NCBI GenBank assembly: GCA_019843655.1
Contig: JACDQD010000004.1
Location: 27,725,872 to 27,789,871 of the forward strand
From: Lethocerus indicus
Lineage: Eukaryota; Arthropoda; Insecta; Hemiptera; Belostomatidae
Reading direction: 5' to 3'
DNA length: 64,000 nt
Under the pieces are notes generated by a model that had not been told where the DNA came from, did not search any database, and worked only from the letters and a program-made list of their open reading frames with translations. Shown here piece by piece: positions 23,881-36,800 of this stretch; the first letter of the stretch is position 1; each line of letters starts with the position of its first letter. A program made the position numbers and the translations under genes.

Positions 23881-24415
23881 GTAAGTAAGTAAGCCCGGCT
23901 AATGAGAGGCCCGCGATGGCGGCCCACTGCCCCGGCCCCTACCCCGGCAATTTCACTCAGCCCTCGGCTCAGCTCTGGATTCCACTGAAACAATTTAATT
24001 GCAATCGGGCCGGCCGGCAAATACAAATTCTTTCACTGCGAATCGTGATTCATTCAATGCCGCTGACAGATTAATTGGGTACGTATAGTCGAGTTGAACC
24101 TGTAAAAGGAGCGATGGTATTGACTTTACCTGTACAGTAGCATAATAACAGTTTCAGCTGCGGAAAGTGAGGTTCATTCGTTTCCAAATTTTCTAAGACC
24201 ATCTTCCCGTTACGGGAAATTCATTAGGACTAAAGATAAGGGCCATTATAAAGAATACAATATATGGACGCAAATCAGCCAAAATATACTTTAGAAATAT
24301 ATATTTTAAAACAGATAAACATCAAAATTTATTAGGAATTACTCTTATCATTATTATTATCACAGACTGTTTTTTATATTAGATATCGTTTCAAGTTAGT
24401 TCGAATTGTCCGGGT

Positions 24416-24433
24416 CGTGAAATTGAAACCAGT
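24416..24433 (+). repeat. 18-bp direct repeat, copy 1
   Basis: CGTGAAATTGAAACCAGT, identical to 24477-24494, 61 bp apart start to start. Confidence 0.9.
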
Positions 24434-24476
24434 CTATAAAGGCGGAGGAGATAAGAGAGCAGGGTCGGGGTCGGTT

Positions 24477-24494
24477 CGTGAAATTGAAACCAGT
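24477..24494 (+). repeat. 18-bp direct repeat, copy 2
   Basis: Identical to 24416-24433. The GAAACCAGT end resembles the core of the foldback-element motif, but the rest does not. Confidence 0.9.
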
Positions 24495-27064
24495 GCGTTA
24501 CCAGTTTTCACCGGGGAATTGCCAAGCCCTCGTTTCGGAATACCGTATTTGATGTAATCATCGTCATTGGGTTCTTTTCTTAAATTCGTGCTACAAAGAT
24601 ATCGACGAGAGAAATCGAGCAGTCCCTAAATGCATTTGTAGTTCAAAATATCACAATTATCTAAACGCTCGGTCTGTGATGAAATACTTCAATTGATGCA
24701 ACAATTAATATAAATAAATAACCGACAAGCCAGAAGACAAAATACACCAGAAATACCTTGATTTATCAAATATGTTTCGTACGATTTTTTTTAATTAATA
24801 ACCTGTTTTCAAGAGGTCATAAAAGTGAAATTAAACTCTCTTTTGAAGCAGCAAGTAATTAAACAGTTTTAAAACATCCCATCAGAGATGTATCTCAACA
24901 ATTAGCGGAATAGCACTCTGAGCTGTCGGCGTGGAAATGAAGATAAACCAACACAAGTTATACGGACTATTTTACGACGTAATAAAACATCTGGATACCA
25001 CGAGCAACACGGATATTATAACGAAGGTTGAAGAACTGATAAAATTAAATATTTATTCTGTAAGAAGAAAGTACCAGTATAAGAAGTATAGTTTCACGTA
25101 TAGGATTTTAGTTTTGTTATACTAGCATATCAGTTCTCCGGGAAAAATAATTCTTGTAATATATTTGTCCCGCTACAATGCCGTATACTCTGACTAGTGT
25201 ATCCTATCGAAGTTCATTATATACGAAACAGCAGCAACTTAGATGAATCCCAGAGTAGTATTAATAATGAAGGACCAGTGAATTTAGTGGAATCACTGCA
25301 ATATAGTACGGGAATTTCAAATCATCAGTCGTAAACATAAAACGGAGCATTAACGATTTTGTTAAGAATTATGGATTGCAATGATTGAATAAGTATAGGA
25401 GTCGGACGGATTGAACCCGCCACAGCTCGATTCTGTAGGCCCAGTTCGGTTTCAAAATACAGTTGTAAATTATTAATTTTTTCTTAAGTGATAGTCATGA
25501 TCTCTTCTCGAGGAACCTATATAGCGATTTGTAACGTTTCGTTTCTGTACGTTTGAACATTATATGCTGATTCCAAGTCTCTAGATGGATATACTGTGCT
25601 TGAATAAATTGTCAAATTGGGAGGAAAACTATCGTATATCTTAAACACACGACTTTGGAACTTTTTCTGGTATGGTTCGGCCCCCATAGAGCCGAAACTG
25701 GAGGGGCCCCATACCTTAGAGAACGAGGATGATCCACCGGGCCGGTAATTGCGGGCTAATTTATTAAGTGGGACGGTGCCGGACTAGACTTTTCAAATGA
25801 ACTCCCAACTCGTCCCACTTCGCCTAGTTTTGCTTTTGAACCATTAATTGCCGGAAAGGAAAGTCGGCTTGGTCGTTAATAATTTTCGGTAGAGCGATCC
25901 TCGGTGAATACTGGGCCGCTAATATCCCTGTGTGAAAACCTTACGTTTAATTCTTTGATTGCACAATCTCGTGGGATGCTTGGGCCGTTTTCGGCATGCA
26001 AAAACTGTTTCCATTCCCACAGCTGACATCTTATTCCTTTCGTTGTCTAGTTTCATTTATTCCATATGAAACACAGCATTGCTACTTGAGTCTTAACTTA
26101 GACTAACGTGCAAAATAATTAAATTCGTTCATTTAGGATTTTTACGATTTGTTTGTCGAGTAAGGGTTTAATTAATAATATCCATAGTAACTTTTGATGG
26201 CGCCTGTCTCAATGGTGACCCGGCTAGAGGAGAGAGTTGCTAATCAAGTTTGACACGGCCCTTCGATTTTGGTTCCCTAATCCTATTCTAACCCACTGCC
26301 GGAAATAATCCGAATTTAGTTTATAATTCATTTATGTATGACGCCAAACGTAATACGCTGAGGATGATTTATATGAAGACATTTTCTGAACGACCGTGCT
26401 AACCTAATCGACGACTTTTTTCTCAGAAAAAACGTTTCTTGAAATAGTTTCCTGAGCGGTGTACAAAGTGAAATGGACCAAAACGCAGGTTCTTTCGCGG
26501 CTTCTTCAAATCGTTTGTGAATTCAACTGTGGAGTGATTCCGGCCAAGTTCAAATAAATTGCTGGCTCCGCGGTCCAGTTATTAAACAACTCGGCGGTCT
26601 CGTTCATCATCAATAGCATTCCACCAGATTGGTTCGAATTATGAAACCTACTAGATATTAGCTACATTATCGGAGATTCAAATGGACATTAAAACAAATA
26701 TACTTTTGAAGCGTAATTTAATCGGATTAACAGCATTGGAAAGCAGGTGTCCGGAGCTAAGAAACCGTTACCGAACACATATACCGTATACCGAAGTGGT
26801 CGGTCAATCGGCCGTGTAATTGGCCGAAGAACTGGGCCCATCATCCCGATATTTCACGGTCCGCAGTTTTCTGTCGTTGTGGGCCGATCCGTTCGAATCC
26901 CCGCACCGGCTTCATTAGGTACAGCCGGAAAAGGAGACGTTTCAGAGTCAAGAAACTAGACCGGTTCGCCGTTGACGCGTTAATCATAATCGGAGAAATT
27001 CAACTTCTTCCTTTACAGCTGTATACCCGCATTTTGAAATAGTCCCATAATTCAGATTTGGTCT

Positions 27065-27105
27065 AATGTAAACCGGGTTCGGCCTCTCTCCATCTTCAGT
27101 AGTGT
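27065..27105 (-). repeat. Degenerate copy of the foldback-arm core
   Basis: On the minus strand reads ACTACTGAAGATGGAGAG, then AGGCCGAACCCGGTTTA. Close to the core in the 52-kb arms but without the rest of the arm. Confidence 0.6.
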
Positions 27106-30100
27106 TCTGTTTGTAGATTAGTGAGACACTTGAGCGTGTTGGTTACTTTTGTCCCACTGTCAATGACAAAATTATGATATACCCAACCCTTTGGGGACCA
27201 CACCAAACAGGTATGCCGAAGAGTGACCTATCTCTTCACAACAGTAAACATTCAATACTCCTAGCATTGATCTTCATTCGCGGGTATTTAGCGGAAACGA
27301 GTCAATAATAATCGTATACAGTTCCACGGGTTAAGTGGGAGGAAGTCGTGGAAAGATAAACGTGAATGAAAACCGTTTAGGTAGCCCGCTACGGGCCTTA
27401 GCGGAATGCGGCCGGCATATCTCGAAACTCGATCCGTTAGAAATACGATGCGGGGGAACACGCAACAACCGAAAAAAATGCCATTTACTCTCAAATAATT
27501 GGAATTCCTGCGAAGGAAACGATTCTGAACGGTTTTACGCTTTCCCATTATCACCGAATGTGATTTATCGGGTAGAGTTTAGATAGAAACTACTAGGTAT
27601 ATGAATATTCATACAGTTTGTGAACGTAATATATGTAGACATAAACGTACATAAAGGAGCATAAATAGGGACAGATAAAACCAATTACTGCTGGTACCTC
27701 ATTAGATTTGGTCCCCACAAAATTTCGAAATAAAATATCTCGGGTAATACTTATCTTTTTTCACGTTAAATGTTTGCCATATAATAACAGAAAGTATATA
27801 TTTCCAATTCTAAAACGAGAATTGTTCAATCAACCCTCCCTCAGTAATCATCCCTCCAGTCGGCCCGTTGGATTTCCTTAAATAATATTTTCAGAAATGA
27901 TTAACGTTTCCGTGTCGGCAGTAAAAGCGTATTAGCAGTATTTTATGTTTTGAACAGTTGTTTAGGATTAATTCCAGTGATTTAAACTGCGCCGAATATT
28001 AGGAATAGGCTAAGTGTACACTTCGGGATGTATCGAGGCTCGAACGAATATCCGGCTGCTGAACTGGACCTACCGTTAGATTTTCGGAGACTGGTCCACT
28101 TGTACGACCGCAGCCTTGATACTAGCCGTAATATGTATATATAAGAAATATTTTATATATGTGTTTCATCTAAAATGGCAGGGTGGTAATTTCTGTAAAT
28201 ATGATATTCACAAATTCACAAATTTTTGACCTGTCAGATGATTCTGATACAAAGTAATACTAATCGATTGATATACTTGATCATTTTTGTTTGGATGAAA
28301 CTCAAATCTAGACTATTTAGTTCATACCAAATTTAAGATGGGAGAAAACAGTAATTGGACTGAGTACTCAACAGGTATCTGCTGTACGAGTAACGCCCAA
28401 TCAGAGTAGAAAATTAAACACTTCCGAAATTAATTATCTCTCTCCCCCCTGTTATTTTCAGTTGAAATCGAAAACGATTCACCAAAGTTATAATGTTAAT
28501 ATAGGTTATACCGGCTATTCGGGGCGATGTCCGAATCCGAAAATCAAAATAAAGGCCAATTTACAGCGTATTACGGTAGGAATCCGGAGAGGTGTTTTCA
28601 TTATTGTGGCCGAGGGGCGACCTAGAATTGAAGAAGGAGCGGGCGGTGGGACGGCCAATACGGTAGCCAAAGGACCCGCGGGCAAGGTGGGACCAACACA
28701 ACCACAACCTGTAGCCGGCCTAATATGGGACGACCCACATACCCTCTCACAAACAGCCTCTTCAATCCGACGCACGTGCGTCTCCAGCTGTATTCATTCC
28801 CGGCCCAAAAAACACCGTCCACAACGTCATTCCCGTATCGGGTTTAACTCTAGCGCCATCCCCTGAAGCTGTAGGATAGACGAACACATGTAACACTGTA
28901 GTAAAACATGTTTTAGAAGCTGTAGTCGTTTTAAAATGTGGCTGCCAGTTCAACGAGTTGGAAAATTCGATTGGAGGATCGAATTCTTGAATTATAAAGT
29001 TGATTCCGAAGCTGAAGCTTCGTCAGCCGTGAGACACGAAACGAATTTTCCTCAATTGAAAATTTATATATATTGTCTTGTAACACAGCAGTCATATTCC
29101 TGCATTAGTTATTCATAATACACAAGCCTGTCTGTGACTACTGTACTTCTGTTTACTCGCGACAGGAAGACCAAACCGGTCTAGCGGGATAACCGGGCGG
29201 TTCTGAACCCGCACGAGGGCATTTATCCAATTTGTAAAATTACTTTTCAAAAAATTTCTTAAAAATAAAAACTAATATCGTTTTCTTCTACTGCAGAATC
29301 GCATTAATCTGTTAAGAACATATGTTACGCGAGAAATAATATTTGCAAAAGATAACCTAATGAAAAACTAGAAATTCCTGTGAAATCACAACGGTATTCT
29401 TCGTCGCGTGTGTCGCTGAGACTTTGTGCCCGGCGCGTTAAGAACACTCCTCGTTCTGTCGATGACCCCCTTCAGTTGTTCGTGACAATTATATCTGACA
29501 GCTTTCCGAACGTATTCACAGCAATTACCTCCGATGACTGGATTATACGTGGCAGATGATGGGGCCGTGTTTCGTTTGGAAAGGAATTCTTTTTAGAGGG
29601 ACCGGAATTTTGTTTTCCAGATTGAGGGCGAGTAGATAGAATATATCGCGGCGAAATGGAACAAAACAAGATGCTACTATTGGTATGAGGAAACTAAATT
29701 ACTCTCAGTGGTTTATTAAGCGTGGAAATATTATAAAACAACACGCCATAAATAAAATTTAAAAGTAAATTAAAATATCGTTCAAATTAATATTAAATTG
29801 CTCATTTCTCATGTTTGTAACCTAATGGCAAAACTATATTTATTTTGGGTCACAAATTTAATATTGACGATTTATATGAAGTATATCATCATTCTTAGCA
29901 GACGAATAATATTAAACATCTAGAATAACATTAAACTATCTAGAATATATTTAGACTCATTTATTCAACCCACAGGACTGAACGGAAAGGTTTAGACAAT
30001 TCGTCTAATCATCTAATATATTCTGCAGATATGCTAAATTATAAAACTTATATATAATATCAAGAGTACAATCCAAATTAAAAGTATGTCAAAATGTAAG

Positions 30101-33100
30101 AATTTAATATTTCTTCGGTTTTAGAACTAATCCCCGCACATTACAATGCCTGGATATTACAAAAACAATTTACAAAATAAAATATCCTATACCAAAGAGA
30201 ATCCCCCTCGTCTTCTAAAATCCTTCACGGGAGAAAGGTCAGAACTGTTCTTGTTGACAGGTCCGGATAAATATCTTCTTCCTCCCGTTCGAGACAAAAC
30301 ATTGTAAGCTTCAAATACAGGATTTTTCCCTCACATCGGTGCCAAAAAAGAACACAAGACAAGGAAGTTCCATTAGCGCTGTCGGGTGGCGAGGTGGGAG
30401 CTTATTTCAGGTAGGAATATCACCTGGGATCGAAAATATCAGATTGGACGATGAGCGGGAACTTTGAAAATGCTTTGAAAATGGGAATATTGTAGAAACA
30501 AGTCCCCAGCAGATTACAAAGTATTCACAAGCAATAATAATAGCAGTTGTAATAGTAGCAATAATTACGAGGCAGATAACTAGTTCATCATCCCCGAACA
30601 TCGACATATATCATTCCCGAAAACCTGGTGTGTAGCCGATTAGGAGAAATTCATCTGAAAAAGATTAATTGGCCTTTTTAACCCGGTCTCTCGGAGGGAA
30701 TTTCGTATGAGCGTGTAATTTACACCGTCTACTATGAGTACTTTATAATGACTCGAGTCTTACAAGCCGATATGAAGAGTGGCCTCTCTTTGAATACGCG
30801 GTAGCCGCCTACTCCCCTGGCCTACTCCGTTATGCAATTTATTATACAGGATTTGGCCTCTTAAACGGAATCTGGGACTCTAAATATTGAAATGAAGCCG
30901 GCCCAGCCTGTCGGAATGCGGCGTCGTCGGCCTCTTCCCCCATTGTGACAATCTCGACGGAATACAAAAGGAAAGCCTAATAAATCCTGGCCCTCCAAAC
31001 ACTAATGCCTACTTAATAATCATATCCCTAAGGCAATATAATCGGACTAACCTTCATTCAGCCCATTGTACATTAGTTGTTACGACTAAATCCAAATATA
31101 CGACCGACTTATCCACAAAAATGTATTTAATTCAATAAAAAATATATTTAACATATTGTATTCAGTAAAAATGTTACTTCACAAATACATTTAGTGGTGG
31201 GTACAAATTATAATGATTTTAAAAACGGATTCTAAAAAAAGAACCTTTGAATGTTTGAGTGAGTTAAGGTAGCGTTAATCTGGGTATCATTTTCCATGTT
31301 TCATTCTAGTTAGTCAAGATTAGCTTCACGCCATCTTCCGCAATAATACAGTAAGTATTTTATCTGGACTAATCTGTGCATTTGAATAAATAAACAGTGT
31401 ATTGATTAGTTTTTTCAGAACGTCTCAATTTCTCAAATAATCTCTTCTCCGAAGTAATCAGAACTGAAGAAGGAAGAAAATGTTGTATTTTTTTAATTCT
31501 GTAAATGAACCTGCACGGACAGTGGCTCGGTCATAAGGAAATGTTTCTTATTTTAAATCGTGTTGTACAAGAGTAGATACATATATTAAATGAAGCTTAA
31601 CGTAAGTTTGAGAAAATATAAGTATTCGTGAATTGCAACCAATAAATTTAAACTGTAATAAAGTACCCTAATGCTAATAGTGTTGCAAAATTAATATTTC
31701 TTTCCGCAATTATTTTATCACCAGTCGGTTCTTGTCCAATTCATGATTGATTTTTAATAGCCGAAATTACTTTAGAAGTTCATAATTAGGAAAATGAGGC
31801 TCGATAAACTGCTGACGCGTAAATCGTTATTTTTTCTAGGCCGTATAAACAGCATCGCTCTCAAAATTGGACTCAAAATAAAAGTAGCATGCCTTTAAAA
31901 TTCAGGCCCTAATTAAAGCGGGTATAAAAATTATACGGGAAAGCGCTAGTATATTATCGCTTCAATTACGAACGCTAAATATAAATTGCTCAAATTGAAT
32001 TCGAAAATCCCGCTCTCCACAGGTCCATGAAGACAAACGAACTCTCCAGCACACTTATCCTACTCGGTTTGTAGGTCAGTCGGTTTCACTACTTTCATGC
32101 CCGGCACCGCGGAATATATCACTGGATGGGAGATGCCCTTTAAAGAAACTTGCAGCGGGGACTTGAAGCGGGCGTGAAACCTCCGAGAGCTTCTGCATAG
32201 GAGAAACAGGGGAAATTAAACAAACGAAGACAACGGGGAGTCGTGACGCTGTCTCCCCGCCGTACGTGTCCCTAACGGTAAATCCTGCTTGCTGATATTA
32301 TTTGTTATTCCGCTGTTGGGATTTTGACGAGGCCATTTGGGCGCCATTACGATTTTTCCGCATCATTGCCGCGCGGTACGCGCCGACGACGGACGGCCCA
32401 TAAATCCCGGCGCCGCTTTATCGGACGCGAAAATTTCCCCCCGTCTCGAATTTCCGTCCGCCCACTAACACACATTCGGGTACTCGGAAATAAATTAGTC
32501 GTCCCAGTTCGACAGATTCATTGTGCCGGACAGCGGTGTGCACATTAGACGGATGATAACATGGCGAACATTGGTAATAGTACTGTGGCCTAGTACCGGA
32601 TAAAATATTCGACTCAATTAATTCTCGCCCGATTGACTAGTAAGCGCTGTAATCTGTTGGCTTCGTGCCTAGCTAAATAGCACGGTCGATTAACGACTTT
32701 TCGAAAACACAAACAATTAGAATATTGTAGCAGTTCGATCCGTAGTATCTCCATTTTTAGTACTAAGCGCAAACGGACTCGAAGAAATTATTACAGATTC
32801 GATGATTTTATGCTGAGGGCAAACTTAAAATGGCTTAATTTGCCCCACATACTCTAGGATCTTACCGGTATCGCTAAGCTAACCCATTTCCCCTGGGTCA
32901 CGACTCCGCATATCTGAACAGGTCAATAAGTATCCTAGATGTATGTAAAATTATAAGGTAGGAAACAACCGTGAAGGTATTTAGCATGCTCTGGCGACTA
33001 TCTGTACGGGCGTTCTTCTGTTCGCTCACTGTTACTCCGCAAGTCGAGTATAGGAATTAAATAATTTTCAAGATTAGATCAAATAAATTAACCTACAATA

Positions 33101-33282
33101 CGCGGAAGAAATGATAGTATGTAGAACTTTGACATATATTGCGGCAATAGGGAAATGTAGGTCCGTATATAGTTATAGTTAAATAATGTCTTCAAATCTT
33201 TGAAACTGAAGATATATTGATACTATTTACAAAGGATCATTCAGTGTTGCCATTAGGTTGCCTTATTAATTTACTGATGAAA

Positions 33283-33320
33283 TACTACTGAACAGGCCGA
33301 AACCGGTCTAACAAGGCCGG
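33283..33320 (+). repeat. Degenerate copy of the foldback-arm core
   Basis: Reads TACTACTGAACAGGCCGAAA then CCGGTCTAACAA; keeps both ends of the core but has lost the central GATGGC segment. Confidence 0.5.
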
Positions 33321-33866
33321 CAATTTCATAATATCATATAATGACTTGTCTAGAGTTTTCCTAAAGCTCTTATTATCCACCCTAAGGAATACCGTAAACT
33401 CTCGCAGTCAAAGAAGTCGGGATTACTGAGCAGTTGTAACGGTCGGCGGGGGGCGAGAACGTTACTCTGAGAGATCTAGAAAGGTGTGAAAGGGAAAGAC
33501 AGGGCTGGGACGAAGAAAGGAAGACAAGGGGCCGGGGACGCGAGAGTGATGTGGAGTCCAGTTATGGGCCGGCCATTATCCTGTGAAGAATCATCCTGCG
33601 TCTTCAGGGTGAAAGCGGAGCCACGGTGCCAAGTATCAATAAGACCCTGAATAATCGCTAAGAATAACGTCCTGCTTAAAAGCAGTTCTCTTTTCAACAA
33701 TAAACGAACTCTGCGAATTCTCGGTCCAATTCTGTGGCCGGCATTCCGGTGGGCGCACAACAAACACCCAAATTGGTGGGATTTTCAAAAATTATTACCG
33801 CGTTCGATCCCACGACAATTACAAATCTCAATAGAACTCGAAATATGTTTCCTACCTTAAAATGTC

Positions 33867-33890
33867 TTAATTATGTTATTACATAATTAA
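33867..33890. repeat. Perfect inverted repeat, 10-bp stem, 4-nt loop
   Basis: TTAATTATGT, loop TATT, ACATAATTAA. AT-only, so it may be chance in AT-rich DNA. Confidence 0.7.
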
Positions 33891-36800
33891 TTATTATTAT
33901 CATGTTAGATTCATTAATTATTCATTAAATAAATACTTTCTAATACTATTCCTGATAACCCCCGACAGGAATTCATGACGTCAAAGCATTGTTGAATAAA
34001 GTCCGGTCGATTAGCTTCCATCGTCTTTGAATTATGGAAGGATAGAAATTCAAAATTGTATCCCAACGTTATCAAAAGGAGGATAAACCCGAAAGTGTTT
34101 ATTTTTTGTGACTATCCGGTCATAACTCTTTTTAATTGTTAAGTTTCTGAAATCTATGTGTTCAGTAATTATGCTTTCTCCAGCACTGAGGTCCCATTTG
34201 AGTTGGCATTGTTAAATTGCCTTCGTGTTCTCTTATGCGGATGGGTGGATTGGGCACGTGAACTGAAGACAAAAAAGGTCAAACACGCGAGCGGTTAAAG
34301 ACGGCAATGGTAATCTCTGGAAATGATGAGGTATTCGTCGTAGCTTTCGACACGTCGAGTGATTCAATATCATGAAAATCAACGCGACCGAGTACAATTC
34401 AAATTTTCAATTAATACAAATTACCTTTCGAGTTTCACTTCTGATTTCTGATTTATTGGAAATTACCATATTAATGGGACCGGTAATGTACACAAACCCT
34501 CAAGTTCACTATTACCAAGTGTTAACAACGTTTATGTTGATCCATGAATGAAATGAGTTCAAGTGATTCTTTACGAAATGGCATTTATGTCTATTAATCA
34601 TGCCTGCGTATATAATAACTCAAGTATTTTCTTTCAAGCGTAATTGTCTGCACGTGGGGCCCATATAACTCCAAAAGATTCATCCGAATGGGTCGAACTA
34701 ACTCACGTTTGGCAACCGGATGGATGAATTTGTTGCAACCAGATTTGAGTGCAACAACATGCATTCGGTGAAACAAGCGAATGGAGAAAAGGAATCGGTC
34801 AGTTAAAGTTCGATTTTTTACACGTTTTTGATGAAACAAAACCGACTAATCGATTGATGTCGCTTCACGGCTAGGGAGAGTTGTTGTTGGGGATGGACAA
34901 TGCTCGGGTCCTCTCTCTTCGGGTTGGCCTTGTTCCGTCGACAATGGAACGCTCTGTTTTTGAACTGTGAATGTTTCGCAGACGCGTTTGTTCGACTCTG
35001 CCGCTGTGGGAACGGAGTACCGCGCACTGGGCCACTTCGCAGACAAATGTTTCCATCAAAATTACATTACAGACATTCTCAAATTAGGATTGTGGGGCAG
35101 GCCTCATCCTACTACCAAAAAATACTCGCGAACCACAACTTTGGTTTCCAAACCTGTCCCAGCATTTCATATTCCCTAAAAATATGATAGCAATAGTAGA
35201 GTATCTAGTACCACTATTCTTATCTAGTAACGCATGATGACATGATGGATAGTATATCTCACGGCTAACGTTACAGATTATATTAACTGTTTACGTCGGC
35301 AGAATAATAACTAATAATAATTTAGTTCTTCTCATGAAAAATACGATACAATAATAATCCATCACCGCAGTGCCCAATTATCCCGTCAATTTGTTTCAAA
35401 ATAAATTTGCGTCCCAAGCACCATGTAACGTGGTTATTATTAATTCAGAACCATTTGAAAGGTCGTTATTATTAATATACCGGCTTGGGCGGAGAAACTG
35501 GTTCCTGTAGTTGCTCTATAAATCTAGTTTGTCTCCGATCGATTCATAGCGCGCTGAAAAAAAGCGACTCATAAAAAGAGTTGTTGGGCGCAATTGAAAT
35601 TGACGATATCGTGGAGAAGGCCCGTACGTCGCCGACCCACCTTCACTCGCCGCCTGCCGAGAAATCCGCGAGGAATGCGCGTGAGGAAAGGGGAAAATAA
35701 TATCTTGACACTAATACCTAGGACATTTTCACTGTGGGGCGAGCCCCGTCCAGTCACTGTGATAAAGGAGGCGAGCGCGATTGGAATAGGCCGTTGGCGT
35801 TTTCACGCCTTCTAAAATGTCACAGGCAAGGGGAGTTCTTTAAACGGGAAAAAAGTCGACGGCGAAAAAGCAGAAGAGAGACCGATCGTATTATTAAAAT
35901 ATCCGTCCTAAGATCACGTACGGCCCCGTACCTGGGGAAAATTAGCGTGACCCGCCCAATGCGAACAGTTCTAGAGCAGCAACACCGAGAATAATCCACC
36001 CTAGAACTTTAACCGCGTTACAATAAATAATAAGGATTATATCCTTAAATATTAAAATATTACATCGGGTCTGATGAGGATCTGCCGTTATGTAATTTTA
36101 CTTAAAATTTCATCCATACATTTTGAGATATTATCATATATTAGAAACTAAGATAAATGAAGATAATATTTTCATTCGTATCTGATTGTACCTTAATCCC
36201 CAATATCAGGGATTTGGCAATAATTTTGGTTCTCATACCGCTTTCTGACTCTCCCGCTTAACTTCATGGCAGTGTTCGATATCATTCTGCTTCATCACCG
36301 TGATAAGTGAAATAAAGAGAATTCATTTAGGAGTATTATGGAAAGGTTTAAGAGCGCGCTATATGCCTTCTTTAGGTGTATACTAACGATAGTAATAATT
36401 ACAAAGGTAATTATTTGTACATCAGACGACTTTTAACTGTGCTACTGTTCTTTAACAAACGAACAAGCGAGTGACGATTTTTACCGTAAACAATCATTCT
36501 AATGAATAATATTACGCTAATATAAGTTAAAGGTCCCTTCTTTTGCTTTAATTGACGGAAGAATAGTCAGCAATTTATGCCAACCGAATGACCCTATGGT
36601 GAATTCCACTGCCAGTAAACTGCGCGAAACATTTTCAGGCTATCGTTACTGATTTTTCATAACATCGGCGCACAAATTTAACACCAGTAGGTTTTGAGCC
36701 CGTTTATTTCAATCGAAACGGACACATTACAAACATTAAACTCCAGTTTCGCATTATGCTTTAACGAATTATAATCAGGCGGGTCATTAAGCCATTAAAA

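Noticed and set aside
25395..25450. Possible minus-strand tRNA (GGGTTCAATCC box)
   Set aside because: T-stem pairing fails at two of five positions and no D-arm or anticodon arm was found.
26870..26920. GTTCGAATCC box resembling a tRNA B box
   Set aside because: No A box or cloverleaf at the right distance upstream.
28462..28866. Overlapping long frames on both strands
   Set aside because: A GC-rich patch lowers stop frequency in all frames; compositions are typical of non-coding GC-rich DNA.
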